Shown here: piece by piece, positions 52,613 through 62,072 of the stretch | How the letters are laid out: every line of letters begins with the position of its first letter | Position numbering within the stretch: position 1 is the first letter of the stretch | NCBI GenBank assembly: GCA_026388715.1 | Contig: JAPLJF010000030.1 | Coordinates: 62,001-126,000, forward strand | Source of the DNA: Deltaproteobacteria bacterium | GTDB taxonomy: Bacteria > Desulfobacterota > Desulfobulbia > Desulfobulbales > Desulfocapsaceae | Reading direction: 5' to 3' | Length of the DNA stretch: 64,000 nucleotides | Made by a program: the position numbers and the translations under genes | The notes under the pieces: generated by a model | The model's database searches: none | Seen by the model: the letters and a program-made list of their open reading frames with translations, nothing else | What the model was told of the DNA's origin: nothing

Positions 52613-53815
52613 ATGGAAACCACTTACAAAGTCAAACAGGTTGCCCTGATGGGAGTTCTGGCCGGCATGCTCATGCTAACCGGTTGCAAGCAACAATCCT
52701 CTGTGGGAGGACCGCCAGCCAGCGCTCCCCCCGAGGTGGGGGTCATGACCATAGCCACCGCACCAGTCACCTTGACCATGGAGCTGCCGGGCCGGATATC
52801 CCCACACCTGATTGCCGAAGTGCGTCCTCAAGTAGGAGGAATTATCCAGAAAAGGCTGTTCACCGAGGGTTCTGACGTAAAGGCCGGGCAGGTGCTTTAT
52901 CAAATTGATCCTGCCACCTATCAGGCCGCTTACGCCAGCGCCAAAGCGGCCGAGGCCAGGACCGAGGCCAACCTTATCCCGGCCCGGCTTAAAGAAGAAC
53001 GTAACAAGGATCTGGTAAAAATCAAAGCGGTGAGCCAGCAGGACTACGATGATGCTCTTGCCGCGCTAAGGCAGGCCGAGGCGGATGTGGCGTCCACCAA
53101 GGCAGCGGTGGAAACCGCTCAAATCAATCTGGCCTACACAAAGGTAACTGCCTCCATCTCGGGTCGTATCGGCCGCTCGACCGTGACCGATGGGGCGTTG
53201 GTAACGGCGAGCCAAACGGCGCCTATGGCTACGATTCAGCAGCTCGATCACGTTTATGTGGATGTGACCCAGACCAGCACTGAGTTGCTCCGCTTGAAAC
53301 GGAATCTTGCCACTGGCGAGATCAAGGGGAAGGACGCCAGCCTGGCAAAGGTCAAGCTGCTACTGGAAGACGGCAGCACCTATCCACAAGAGGGGATCCT
53401 GAAATTCAGCGAAGTGACGGTGGAACAAAACACCGGTTCTGTCACCCTGCGGGCACTTTTCCCTAATCCGGACCAACTGCTGCTGAACGGCATGTTTGTC
53501 CGCGCCGTTCTCGAAGAGGGCGTGATCGAAGATGGGATCGTGGTGCCGCAGCGCGGCGTCACCCGTGATCCGGCCGGCAATGCCATGGTCATGATGGTCG
53601 GCGCTGAAGAAAAGGTGGAGCCGCATGTCATCAAGGTCTCCCGGACGGTTGGTAATAACTGGCTGGTGAGTGAAGGGCTGAAGGCGGGCGACCGTGTCAT
53701 CCTGGAAGGGATCCAGAAGGCACGTCCGGGAACTCAGGTCAAGGCCGTGCCTTTCGACAGCAAACCGGACGCACCCCCCGCCGGCAGTCCGCAACCCGCA
53801 GCAGTCAAAAAGTAA
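52613..53815 (+). CDS. acrA: RND efflux periplasmic adaptor (AcrA/MexA type)
   Basis: A lipoprotein signal (METTYKVKQ...LMLTGC) followed by the hairpin/lipoyl/beta-barrel order of membrane-fusion proteins: LPGRISPHLIAEVRPQVGGI, the coiled-coil hairpin (residues about 100-165), ASISGRIGRSTVTDGALV and VVPQRGVTRDPAGNAMV. ATG 52613 has GAGG nine bases upstream; an ATG at 52559 would add 18 residues with no site. It joins the inner-membrane pump to the outer-membrane channel. Confidence 0.93.
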   Translation: METTYKVKQVALMGVLAGMLMLTGCKQQSSVGGPPASAPPEVGVMTIATAPVTLTMELPGRISPHLIAEVRPQVGGIIQKRLFTEGSDVKAGQVLYQIDPATYQAAYASAKAAEARTEANLIPARLKEERNKDLVKIKAVSQQDYDDALAALRQAEADVASTKAAVETAQINLAYTKVTASISGRIGRSTVTDGALVTASQTAPMATIQQLDHVYVDVTQTSTELLRLKRNLATGEIKGKDASLAKVKLLLEDGSTYPQEGILKFSEVTVEQNTGSVTLRALFPNPDQLLLNGMFVRAVLEEGVIEDGIVVPQRGVTRDPAGNAMVMMVGAEEKVEPHVIKVSRTVGNNWLVSEGLKAGDRVILEGIQKARPGTQVKAVPFDSKPDAPPAGSPQPAAVKK

Positions 53816-53827
53816 AGGAGCCCCACC

Positions 53828-56800
53828 ATGCCAAGGTTTTTTATCAATCGCCCTATCTTTGCCTGGGTCATCGCCATCATGGTCATGCTGGCCGGTCTCC
53901 TGGCAATCAAGACCCTGCCAGTCTCCCAGTATCCGGCTATCGCGCCGCCGCAGATAGCCATTAATGCCACGTATCCCGGGGCCTCGGCCCAGACCGTGCA
54001 AGACACGGTTACTCAGGTCATTGAGCAAAAACTGAACGGTATCGATAACCTGATCTATATGTCCTCCACCAGCGACTCTTCAGGGGCGGTGGCCATCACC
54101 CTGACCTTCAAGGCCGGAACCGATCCGAACATCGCCCAGGTACAGGTGCAGAACAAGTTGCAACTCGCCGTGCCACTTTTACCTCAGATCGTGCAAAGGC
54201 AGGGGATTTCGGTCGTAAAATCCACCAGGAACTTCCTGTTGATTGTCGGACTCGTTTCGGAAGACGGCTCCATGGACCGCAACGCCCTGACCGACTACAT
54301 GGTCTCCAACTTTCAAGATATCATCAGCCGCCTGGACGGGGTGGGTGAGCTCCAACTGTTCGGCACCCAGAACGCCATGCGAATCTGGCTGAACCCGTCC
54401 AAACTGAACAATTTTCACCTGACCACCAATGACGTCATCGCGGCGCTGCAGGCCCAGAACGCCCAGATATCCGCTGGACAGTTCGGCGGCACCCCGGCGG
54501 CGGCGGGGCAACAACTCAACGCCACCATCAACGCCCGTTCCCTGCTTCAGAACACCGATCAGTTCGACGCCATCATCCTGCGCACCAATAGCGACGGCTC
54601 CACCGTCAGACTCAAGGATGTGGCCGAAAGTAAGATAGGTACCGAGAACTACGATATCCAATCATTCTACAAGGGAAAACCGGTAGGTGGCATGGCAATC
54701 CGGCTGGCAGCCGGAGCCAACGCCTTGGATACAGGCAATCTGGTCAAGGCCAAAATGGCGGAGTTGGAGAAATATTTTCCCCCGGGCATAAAGGTGGTTT
54801 ATCCCTACGACTCAACCCCTTTTGTCAAAATCTCCATCGAAGAAGTGGTTCAAACCCTGATTGAGGCGGTCTGCCTGGTCTTCATCATCATGTTCCTCTT
54901 CCTGCAGAATTTCCGGGCCACCCTGATCCCCACCATTGCCGTGCCGGTGGTGCTTCTGGGGACCATGGGGGTGTTGTCTGCCACCGGTTTTTCCATCAAT
55001 ACCCTGACCATGTTCGCCCTGGTCATTGTCATCGGTCTGCTGGTGGATGACGCCATCGTCGTGGTGGAGAATGTGGAACGGATCATGGCCGAAGAAGGAC
55101 TGTCGCCCCATGACGCCACCATCAAATCGATGGGCCAGATCACCAGCGCCCTCTGGGGCATCGCCACCGTGCTGACAGCGGTTTTTCTCCCCATGGCCTT
55201 TTTCGGCGGCTCCACCGGTGTCATCTACCGTCAGTTCTCCATCACCATCATCTCGGCCATGATCCTCTCAGTGCTGGTGGCCATGATCCTGACTCCGGCG
55301 CTCTGCGCCACCCTGCTCAAACCTATCGAAAAAGGGCACCACTCCGGCGAGACCGGCTGGTTTAGCTGGTTCTTCCGCCGTTTCAACAAGTTGTTCGACT
55401 ATTTCCGAGCGAAGTATGAGGGGATCGTTGGCCGCTCCTTCGGCAAACCGGTACGTTACCTGATGGTCTATGGCGCCATTGTGGCGGCCATGGTGTTCTT
55501 TTTCCTGCGTCTTCCCACTGCCTTCCTGCCGGATGAGGACCAGGGCTTCCTAATCTGCCAGGTACAACTGCCGGCCGGAGCCACCCAGGAACGTACCATC
55601 CAGGTCTTACGACAGGTAGAGCAGCATTTCCTGAAAGATGAATCTAAAACGGTAGAAGGAATCATCACCGTGGCAGGATTCAGCTTTGCCGGTCGTGGCC
55701 AGAATATGGGACTGGCTTGGGTGAAGCTGAAGGACTGGAATGTGCGCCAGTCTCCTGATCTGAAGGCGCCTGCCATTGCCAAGCGTGCCATGGGCGCCTT
55801 TTCCAAGATCAAGGATGGTATGGCCTTTGCCTTTTCACCACCGGCGGTACTTGAACTGGGTGTGGCGAACGGTTTTGACTTCCAACTGCAGGATCGTGGC
55901 GGACTGGGACATGCAAAGCTGATGGAGGCGCGCAACCAGTTACTGGGATCAGCCATGAAAAATTCCAAACTGATCTCGGTGCGACCCAACGGTCAGGATG
56001 ACTCGCCCCAGTTCAAGCTGGATATTGACGATGTCCAGGCCAGCGCCATGGGGGTATCGCTTACGGATATCAATACTGTCCTCTCCACTGCCTGGGGCAG
56101 TTCCTACGTCAACGACTTCATCCAGAACGGTCGGGTGAAAAAGGTCTATCTGCAGTCAGACGCCAAGTACCGGATGCTGCCAGAGGATATCAACAGTTGG
56201 TATGTCAGCAACAAGAGCGGCCAGATGGTGCCCTTTTCGGCCTTTGCCACCGCTCGCTGGCAGTATGGCTCGCCCCGCTTGGAGCGATATAATGGCATTC
56301 CTTCCGTTGAAATCCTGGGGCAGGCTGCGCCAGGGATAAGCACCGGTGAGTCAATGGCCGAGATGGAGAAGATGGCGGCCCAGCTGCCGCCCGGTATCGG
56401 CTATGAATGGACCGGCCTCTCCTACGAGGAAAAGAAAGCAGGCGCCCAGGCGCCGGCGCTCTATGCCATTTCACTTCTGGTGGTGTTTCTCAGTGTGGCG
56501 GCGCTGTATGAAAGCTGGACCATCCCCTTTGTCAATCTGCTGATGCTGCCGCTGGGGTTGGTGGGAGCGGTCACCGCAGTGACGATGCGGGTGCTCCCCA
56601 ACGATATCTATCTCCAGATCGGTCTGCTCACTACCATAGGGCTTTCCACCAAGAACGCCATCCTGATCATCCAGTTCATCAAGGAGCAGATGCATCAGGG
56701 CCATGAGCTGGTTGAGGCCACCCTGGCAGCGGTAAAGATCCGGCTGCGTCCGGTCATCATGACCTCACTGGCCTTCTTCTTCGGCACCCTGCCGCTGGCC

Positions 56801-56995
56801 TTGACCAGAGGGGCCGGCGCCGCAGCCCAGAACGCCATCGGCACCGCCGTTACCGGCGGGCTGCTCTCGGCGACCTTTATCGATCTGATCTTCATTCCCT
56901 TTTTCTTTGTCCTCATCTCTCGAATCTTTACAAAGAAAAAACCGCAGCTCCCTGTAGAACCTGGCGTTTCCAGCAACTCCCCTGAGGTGAATTGA
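53828..56995 (+). CDS. acrB: RND multidrug pump, AcrB/HAE-1 type
   Basis: 1055 residues, full length. The N-terminus [20 protein letters not shown] is diagnostic; the proton-relay aspartates lie in [20 protein letters not shown]; the relay lysine is in [14 protein letters not shown]. Twelve helices in two halves with large porter domains after TM1 and TM7. Drug/proton antiporter. It follows acrA by 12 bases, and oprM starts directly after. Confidence 0.96.
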   Translation: MPRFFINRPIFAWVIAIMVMLAGLLAIKTLPVSQYPAIAPPQIAINATYPGASAQTVQDTVTQVIEQKLNGIDNLIYMSSTSDSSGAVAITLTFKAGTDPNIAQVQVQNKLQLAVPLLPQIVQRQGISVVKSTRNFLLIVGLVSEDGSMDRNALTDYMVSNFQDIISRLDGVGELQLFGTQNAMRIWLNPSKLNNFHLTTNDVIAALQAQNAQISAGQFGGTPAAAGQQLNATINARSLLQNTDQFDAIILRTNSDGSTVRLKDVAESKIGTENYDIQSFYKGKPVGGMAIRLAAGANALDTGNLVKAKMAELEKYFPPGIKVVYPYDSTPFVKISIEEVVQTLIEAVCLVFIIMFLFLQNFRATLIPTIAVPVVLLGTMGVLSATGFSINTLTMFALVIVIGLLVDDAIVVVENVERIMAEEGLSPHDATIKSMGQITSALWGIATVLTAVFLPMAFFGGSTGVIYRQFSITIISAMILSVLVAMILTPALCATLLKPIEKGHHSGETGWFSWFFRRFNKLFDYFRAKYEGIVGRSFGKPVRYLMVYGAIVAAMVFFFLRLPTAFLPDEDQGFLICQVQLPAGATQERTIQVLRQVEQHFLKDESKTVEGIITVAGFSFAGRGQNMGLAWVKLKDWNVRQSPDLKAPAIAKRAMGAFSKIKDGMAFAFSPPAVLELGVANGFDFQLQDRGGLGHAKLMEARNQLLGSAMKNSKLISVRPNGQDDSPQFKLDIDDVQASAMGVSLTDINTVLSTAWGSSYVNDFIQNGRVKKVYLQSDAKYRMLPEDINSWYVSNKSGQMVPFSAFATARWQYGSPRLERYNGIPSVEILGQAAPGISTGESMAEMEKMAAQLPPGIGYEWTGLSYEEKKAGAQAPALYAISLLVVFLSVAALYESWTIPFVNLLMLPLGLVGAVTAVTMRVLPNDIYLQIGLLTTIGLSTKNAILIIQFIKEQMHQGHELVEATLAAVKIRLRPVIMTSLAFFFGTLPLALTRGAGAAAQNAIGTAVTGGLLSATFIDLIFIPFFFVLISRIFTKKKPQLPVEPGVSSNSPEVN

Positions 56996-56996
56996 C

Positions 56997-58457
56997 ATGA
57001 AACACATAAAACGAATGACAACAGCCGCCCTGTGCCTTTCGCTCGGCACATCTCTCTGCCTTACCGGCTGCACGACCATGGCCCCCGAATACACCCAGCC
57101 GGTGGCGCCTGTTTCGACCGCCTGGCCGAACGGCCCGGCCTACCAAAAGAGCATTAACAATCCGCCCGACAAGGAAGTGGCCGACATCCCCTGGCAGGAA
57201 TTCTTTGTCGATCAGCAGTTGCAGAAGGTGATCGTCCTCGCCCTGAAAAATAACCGTGACCTGCGTATCGCCGCCCTTAATATCGAGCGATCGCAGGCCC
57301 AGTACAGGATCCAGCGTGCCGAGCTGTTCCCGCAGATTAACGCCACTGCCGGCGGCAGCGGCCAGCGCATCCCGGAGACTCTCTCGACCACCGGCCGGTC
57401 CGAAACTATTCACCAATACAGCGTTGGTCTGGGTGTCAGCTCTTACGAACTTGACCTGTTCGGCCGGGTGCAAAGCCTGAAGGATCAGGCCCTGGCGCAA
57501 TATCTCGCAACCGAACAGGCTCAACGCACTGTCCAGATCAGTCTGGTCGCCGAGGTGGCTGCCAACTACCTGAATCTGGCTGCCGATCACGAGCGATTGA
57601 AGCTGGCCCAGGATACCTTGAAGGCCCAGCAGACCACCTACCAACTGACTCAGCGCCGCTTTGAACTAGGCGCTTCGTCCGAGCTGGATCAGCAGCAGGC
57701 ACAAACACGGGTGGATGCGGCACGGGTGGATATCGCCCGCTATACCACCCTGGTGGCCCAGGACGAAAATGCCCTCAATCTGGTAGTCGGCTCCACGGTT
57801 CCGGCTGATCTCCTGCCGCCATCGCTCTCCAACACACTTACGGCGATGAAGGATATCCCCCCCGGCTTGCCGTCCGATGTGCTGCTGCAGCGCCCCGATG
57901 TCCTGGCGGCCGAAAATCTGCTCAAGGGATTCAATGCCAATATCGGCGCGGCCAGGGCGGCGTTTTTCCCGCGCATCACCCTGGTCGGTTCCTTGGGTGT
58001 CGGCAGTGACGAGCTATCCGGTCTCTTCAAGTCAGGATCGGACACATGGGCCTTTGCGCCAAAAATTGAGCTTCCGATCTTTGATGCCGGCAGCAGATGG
58101 GCCAGCTTGAAAGTAGCGGAGGTGGATCGGGATATCGCCGTTGCCCGCTACGAGAAAACGATCCAGACCGCCTTCCGGGAAGTGGCCGACGCCCTTGCCC
58201 AGCGGGGGACCATCGACGATCAGGTGGCGGCACAGCAGTCACTCACCGACGCTACCGCCGCAAGCTACCATCTCTCCCAGGCTCGCTACGAAAAGGGGGT
58301 TGACAGCTATCTGAATGAGCTGGATGCCCAGCGTTCGCTCTACAGCGCCCAGCAAGGGCTGATTACCACCCATTTGACCCGGTTAATAAATCTGGTAACA
58401 TTATATAAAGTAGTGGGTGGCGGTGGAGAAGTCACACCTGCTCCACAAACTCTGTGA
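56997..58457 (+). CDS. oprM: Outer-membrane efflux channel (OprM/NodT type)
   Basis: 486 residues. A lipoprotein signal (CLSLGTSLCLTGC) and two TolC-type repeats: NNRDLRIAALNIERSQAQYR, SYELDLFGRVQSL, RRFELGASSELDQQQAQTRV and, in the second half, ARYEKGVDSYLNELDAQRSL. Together with the adaptor and pump it completes a tripartite system. The start is one base after the acrB stop. Confidence 0.94.
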   Translation: MKHIKRMTTAALCLSLGTSLCLTGCTTMAPEYTQPVAPVSTAWPNGPAYQKSINNPPDKEVADIPWQEFFVDQQLQKVIVLALKNNRDLRIAALNIERSQAQYRIQRAELFPQINATAGGSGQRIPETLSTTGRSETIHQYSVGLGVSSYELDLFGRVQSLKDQALAQYLATEQAQRTVQISLVAEVAANYLNLAADHERLKLAQDTLKAQQTTYQLTQRRFELGASSELDQQQAQTRVDAARVDIARYTTLVAQDENALNLVVGSTVPADLLPPSLSNTLTAMKDIPPGLPSDVLLQRPDVLAAENLLKGFNANIGAARAAFFPRITLVGSLGVGSDELSGLFKSGSDTWAFAPKIELPIFDAGSRWASLKVAEVDRDIAVARYEKTIQTAFREVADALAQRGTIDDQVAAQQSLTDATAASYHLSQARYEKGVDSYLNELDAQRSLYSAQQGLITTHLTRLINLVTLYKVVGGGGEVTPAPQTL

Positions 58458-58503
58458 TCCACTGCTCTGAAGTGAAGAACCAACCACTCAACCAGAGGGC
58501 ATC

Positions 58504-58630
58504 ATGACAACATCCAGATTGGCTTTCTATATCAGCATTGCTCACCATTGCGGTGGCATTTTTTATTTTAGCCAAAGAACCACAGCCGGACTGGCCTATC
58601 AATCTGATTCACCTGCTTTTCAAACACTAA
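58504..58630 (+). pseudogene. Small membrane ORF with an apparent +1 frameshift
   Basis: ATG 58504 with AGAGGG just upstream begins MTTSRLAFYIS; the sequence continues in the next frame from TTG 58538 as LLTIAVAFFILAKEPQPDWP, then NLIHLLFKH and stop at 58630. Both parts look like one about 41-residue single-helix protein broken by one extra base near 58537. A real sequence error or a disrupted gene fits; the frame-0 reading (52 residues) looks unlike protein. Confidence 0.4.
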
Positions 58631-58960
58631 TTTCGCAGAAACAGCTCACCGTTTTGTTTTGAAAGAGATTATGGGCACTGAATAGAATGAAAGCTGCAAA
58701 GGAGCACAAAACAGCAGATTTGTCCCCTGCAGAATGCACGGAAAGAATTGACAGAAAGGACGTTTCTCGGTAAACGATAAGCACCCTTTTCTCTCTTCAT
58801 ATTTTGGCGGCAGCCCTGCCGGATAGCCGGCACAATGAAGAATGAAAACGTGTTCAACTTTCAGCTCAGAAAAAAGCATCTTTCAACCATTCTCCACGCT
58901 CATGACTCAAGGTGAGGCTCCGCTGCCAGGATTACCGATCACTCTTTTCATAACAACACC
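58631..58960. other. Intergenic region, no gene seen
   Basis: 330 bases between the broken small ORF and the MetE-like gene. One minus-strand frame (58646-58879) is open but has no ribosome site and an unlikely composition. No RNA gene or terminator is recognised. Confidence 0.4.
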
Positions 58961-60067
58961 ATGACCACACCACAACAAACCCCTTTTAGCGCCAACGGCC
59001 TGCCCCTGCTCATTGGCAGCCTGCCGGTCAATGACCCGCTGGTGGCCATCAAGGAATGGATCCTGACGGCCACGCCCGAGATCCCCATCTGGCCGCAGTT
59101 GCCCGCCAATCCTTACGAACACATGCTGCACCAGTTTGCCGAAGGTCTGCCGGGTGTGATCGAAGAATCAATAGAAACACCGGAGAGCCGCATCTTTTAT
59201 GATACGGAGGTCGCCGGTTTTGAAGAGGCACAGCTCGCATTTTACGAGGAATACCTGCAGACTGCCGAAGACCCGGAACTTCTGCTCACCTCCCGTTTTG
59301 CGGTGAGCCGGCAGCGCGCCCAGGGCATCTACACCCTGACCGATGCGGCCGGCGATTTTGTCAGCCCCACCGCGCTCAAAGGACAGATCACCGGCCCCTT
59401 TACCATGCTCACCGGGGTCCACGACAAGGAAGACCGGCTCGGTTACTATAATCCCGCCATCCATGATATCGTGGTCAAGGGACTGGCCATGAAGGCCGCC
59501 TGGCAGGCGTTGTTTCTCAAAAAACAATCCCGCCTGCCGGTCCTGATCTTTATCGATGAACCAGCCCTGGCGGGCCTTGGTTCCTCGGCCTTTATCTCGA
59601 TTGCCGCCGATGACATCAGGGCGGACATCAATGAGGTCAGCGCCGCCATTCACTTGGTGGGGGCCTTAGCCGGGGTGCATGTCTGCGCCAACACCGAGTG
59701 GGACCTCCTGCTCAGCTCGGATATCGACATCCTGAGTTTTGACGCCTACGGCTATTTTAACCGGCTGGTGCTCCTGAAGGAGCAGCTTCATGCCTATCTG
59801 GATCAAGGCAAAATTCTGGCCTGGGGCATTGTGCCCACTTCGAGCCATGAGGCCATTGAAAAAGAGAGCTGTGAAACGCTGGTCAGGCTGTGGGAAGAGC
59901 AGGCGGCGCAACTGTGCAGACCGGGACGGGACATGGCCGCCATTCTCAAACAGACCCTGATCACTCCCAGTTGCGGCACCGGCTCACTGCCGCCGGTTCT
60001 GGCCCGCAAGGTGCTGGACCTGACCCGGGACATATCCAGGACACTCAAAGAGAGATATCAGGTTTAA
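58961..60067 (+). CDS. Core MetE-like methionine synthase/UROD-superfamily protein
   Basis: 368 residues with the C-terminal MetE barrel only: LPLLIGSLPVNDP, FIDEPALAGLGSS, then zinc-ligand candidates His and Cys in GVHVCANTEWDLLL and Cys in LITPSCGTGSLPP. The folate-binding N-terminal half of E. coli MetE is absent. Core MetE proteins take methyl groups from a corrinoid protein and not from methyl-folate (known for relatives such as those in Dehalococcoides). Which methyl donor is used here is unknown. Plus-strand, alone, with lysS downstream. Confidence 0.75.
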   Translation: MTTPQQTPFSANGLPLLIGSLPVNDPLVAIKEWILTATPEIPIWPQLPANPYEHMLHQFAEGLPGVIEESIETPESRIFYDTEVAGFEEAQLAFYEEYLQTAEDPELLLTSRFAVSRQRAQGIYTLTDAAGDFVSPTALKGQITGPFTMLTGVHDKEDRLGYYNPAIHDIVVKGLAMKAAWQALFLKKQSRLPVLIFIDEPALAGLGSSAFISIAADDIRADINEVSAAIHLVGALAGVHVCANTEWDLLLSSDIDILSFDAYGYFNRLVLLKEQLHAYLDQGKILAWGIVPTSSHEAIEKESCETLVRLWEEQAAQLCRPGRDMAAILKQTLITPSCGTGSLPPVLARKVLDLTRDISRTLKERYQV

Positions 60068-60084
60068 CCTGATACCCAGACAAA

Positions 60085-60174
60085 AAGGCTGAAGGCTGAA
60101 GGCTGAAGAAAATGCGTTACAAAATATACGACAAGTCAATATTGACAGCCTTATAACCTTCAGTCTTCAGCCTT
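60085..60174 (+). repeat. Heptamer repeat hairpin between the MetE-like gene and lysS
   Basis: (GGCTGAA)3 at 60087-60107 and the inverted copy around 60157-60174 (CCTTCAGTCTTCAGCCTT): an 18-bp arm pair, one G-U, with a 54-base loop. Directly after it, at 60199-60240, heptads CCTTTAA, CTTACCA and CTATCAA follow in tandem, up to the lysS start codon. Confidence 0.7.
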
Positions 60175-60241
60175 CGGTCTAAACATCTAAATAGTTGCCT
60201 TTAACCTTTAACTTACCACTATCAACTTACCACTATCAACC

Positions 60242-61798
60242 ATGAGTCAAGAAAACCAGCTATTGAAACAACGACGGGAAAAAGCAGAGGCCCTGGCCGC
60301 GCTTGGCATCAATATCTTCAGCAACAGCTTCAAGCCGGCCAACCGGATCAAGGAGCTGCTGCCCAAAGGGGAACACCTGGCGGCGGAAACCTTTGATGAG
60401 ACCCGGTTCACCTATTCCATTGCCGGACGGATCATGTCTATGCGCAAATTCGGCAAGGCGGCCTTCTGCCACCTGACCGACGACTCCGGCCAGATCCAGA
60501 TCTATATCAAAAAGGATACCGTGGGTGAAGATCAATTTGCCGCCTTCAAGAAATGGGATATCGGCGATATCGTCGGCATTGAAGGTAAGCTGTTCAAGAC
60601 CCAGACCGATGAGCTTTCGGTCATGGCCGACAAGCTGGTCATGATCACCAAGTCCCTACGGCCCCTGCCCGAGAAATGGCATGGCCTGACCAATGTCGAG
60701 ACCCGCTATCGCCAGCGCTATGTTGACCTGATCGTCACCCCGGAAAGTCGGGCCATCTTCCGCAAACGGGTGGAAATCATCCGCCTGATCCGGGAGTTTC
60801 TGGGCAACCGTGGCTTCATGGAGGTGGAGACCCCGATGATGCAGCCGATCCCCGGCGGTGCCCAGGCCAAACCGTTCATGACCCATCATAACGCCCTCGG
60901 CATGGATCTCTACCTGCGTATTGCCCCGGAACTCTACCTGAAACGGCTGCTCGTAGGCGGCTTTGAACGGGTCTTTGAGATCAACCGCAACTTCCGTAAC
61001 GAAGGGCTTTCCACCCGGCACAATCCGGAGTTCACCATGCTGGAATTCTATCAGGCCTATGCCACCTACCACGACATGATGGACATCACCGAAGAGCTGG
61101 TCTCCTGGCTGTCGCAGGAGGTGAACGACAGCATGGAGATCGAGTATCAGGGGACCAAGGTCGATCTCACTCCCCCCTGGCGGCGTCTGACCATGGACGA
61201 GGCCCTGATCGAGATTGGCGGCGTTGACCCGGAGGTCCTGAAAGACAATGACAAGGTCCTGGCCCTGGCCCGGTCAACCAAAGGAGTGAAGCTTGAACCC
61301 CTGGCCGGTCCCGGCAAGGCCAAGACCGCCCTCTTTGAACTGCTGGTGGAAGAGAAACTGATCGACCCCACCTTCATAACCTCTTACCCCATCGAGGTGT
61401 CGCCGCTGGCCCGCCGCAATGAACAGGACCCGACCGTGACCGACCGCTTTGAGCTCTTCATCACCGGCCGCGAGATCGCCAATGCCTTCAGCGAGCTCAG
61501 CGACCCCATTGATCAGCGCCAACGCCTGGAACAGCAGATCGCGGAAAAAGGCGAGGATGAAGAGATTCACGCCGAGATGGATGAGGATTTTGTCCGGGCT
61601 CTGGAATATGGGATGCCCGCTGCCGCCGGCCAGGGTATCGGCATTGACCGGTTGATCATGCTGCTCACCAACTCCCCGTCCATCCGCGACGTCATCCTCT
61701 TTCCCCACATGAAACCGGAGACAGAGGACAAAGGCGGAAAGTCAGAGGGTAAACAGCAGAAAGAACCAGGCGGTTCGTGCAAAAAATGCAAAGGATAA
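60242..61798 (+). CDS. lysS: Lysyl-tRNA synthetase, class II
   Basis: 518 residues. The OB-fold anticodon domain (GRIMSMRKFGKAAFCHLTDD) leads to the catalytic core with motif 2 FRNEGLSTRHNPEFTMLEFY and motif 3 GQGIGIDRLIMLLTNSPSIRD. The C-terminus runs beyond motif 3 for about 28 residues, ending in SEGKQQKEPGGSCKKCKG, an added cysteine pair not usual in LysS. No Shine-Dalgarno is seen: heptamers abut the ATG. A stop codon is 3 bases before the toxin remnant. Confidence 0.96.
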   Translation: MSQENQLLKQRREKAEALAALGINIFSNSFKPANRIKELLPKGEHLAAETFDETRFTYSIAGRIMSMRKFGKAAFCHLTDDSGQIQIYIKKDTVGEDQFAAFKKWDIGDIVGIEGKLFKTQTDELSVMADKLVMITKSLRPLPEKWHGLTNVETRYRQRYVDLIVTPESRAIFRKRVEIIRLIREFLGNRGFMEVETPMMQPIPGGAQAKPFMTHHNALGMDLYLRIAPELYLKRLLVGGFERVFEINRNFRNEGLSTRHNPEFTMLEFYQAYATYHDMMDITEELVSWLSQEVNDSMEIEYQGTKVDLTPPWRRLTMDEALIEIGGVDPEVLKDNDKVLALARSTKGVKLEPLAGPGKAKTALFELLVEEKLIDPTFITSYPIEVSPLARRNEQDPTVTDRFELFITGREIANAFSELSDPIDQRQRLEQQIAEKGEDEEIHAEMDEDFVRALEYGMPAAAGQGIGIDRLIMLLTNSPSIRDVILFPHMKPETEDKGGKSEGKQQKEPGGSCKKCKG

Positions 61799-61800
61799 CG

Positions 61801-61890
61801 GTTGCATTAGGGACTCAAGAGACACCCCCCCGGAAATTGAAGGTGGCCTTGAAACGTATGAATGAGGTAAAAAATGCTTTCCCACGCTGA
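61801..61890 (+). pseudogene. 3' remnant of a HigB/RelE-type toxin gene
   Basis: The frame from 61801 reads GTQETPPRKLKVALKRMNEV, then KNAFPR and stop at 61890, similar to the C-terminal helix of HigB-like toxins (KTQKTPKREIELA-type). The 5' three-quarters of the gene are missing; the piece starts just behind lysS. It overlaps the antitoxin start by 17 bases, the usual toxin-first order. Confidence 0.5.
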
Positions 61891-62068
61891 ATTTAAAAAA
61901 AAGGCCCTCTCTCAGCCTGAAGTGAAGGCCGCGTATGATGCCTTAGCTGATGAATATTTTCTTGCAAGAGAACTATTCGCTCGCGAAGCTGACGGGTTAA
62001 CCCAAGCCGAAGTAACCAGCCGGATGCATACACTTGCAGTGCGCCTGATTTCCACAAAGGGCTTATAA
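61874..62068 (+). pseudogene. N-terminal remnant of a HigA-type antitoxin
   Basis: 64 codons: MLSHAEFKKKALSQPEVKAA, then YDALADEYFLARELF and READGLTQAEVTSRMHT, the start of an XRE-type helix-turn-helix antitoxin. After RMHT the sequence LAVRLISTKGL does not fit, and the rest of the recognition helix and dimer part is gone. GAGG precedes the ATG. Paired with the toxin remnant, it is what is left of a TA module between lysS and lolC. Confidence 0.65.
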
Positions 62069-62072
62069 TCAT

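Noticed and set aside
58646..58879. Minus-strand ORF of 77 codons
   Set aside because: No ribosome site, no recognisable motif, poor composition.
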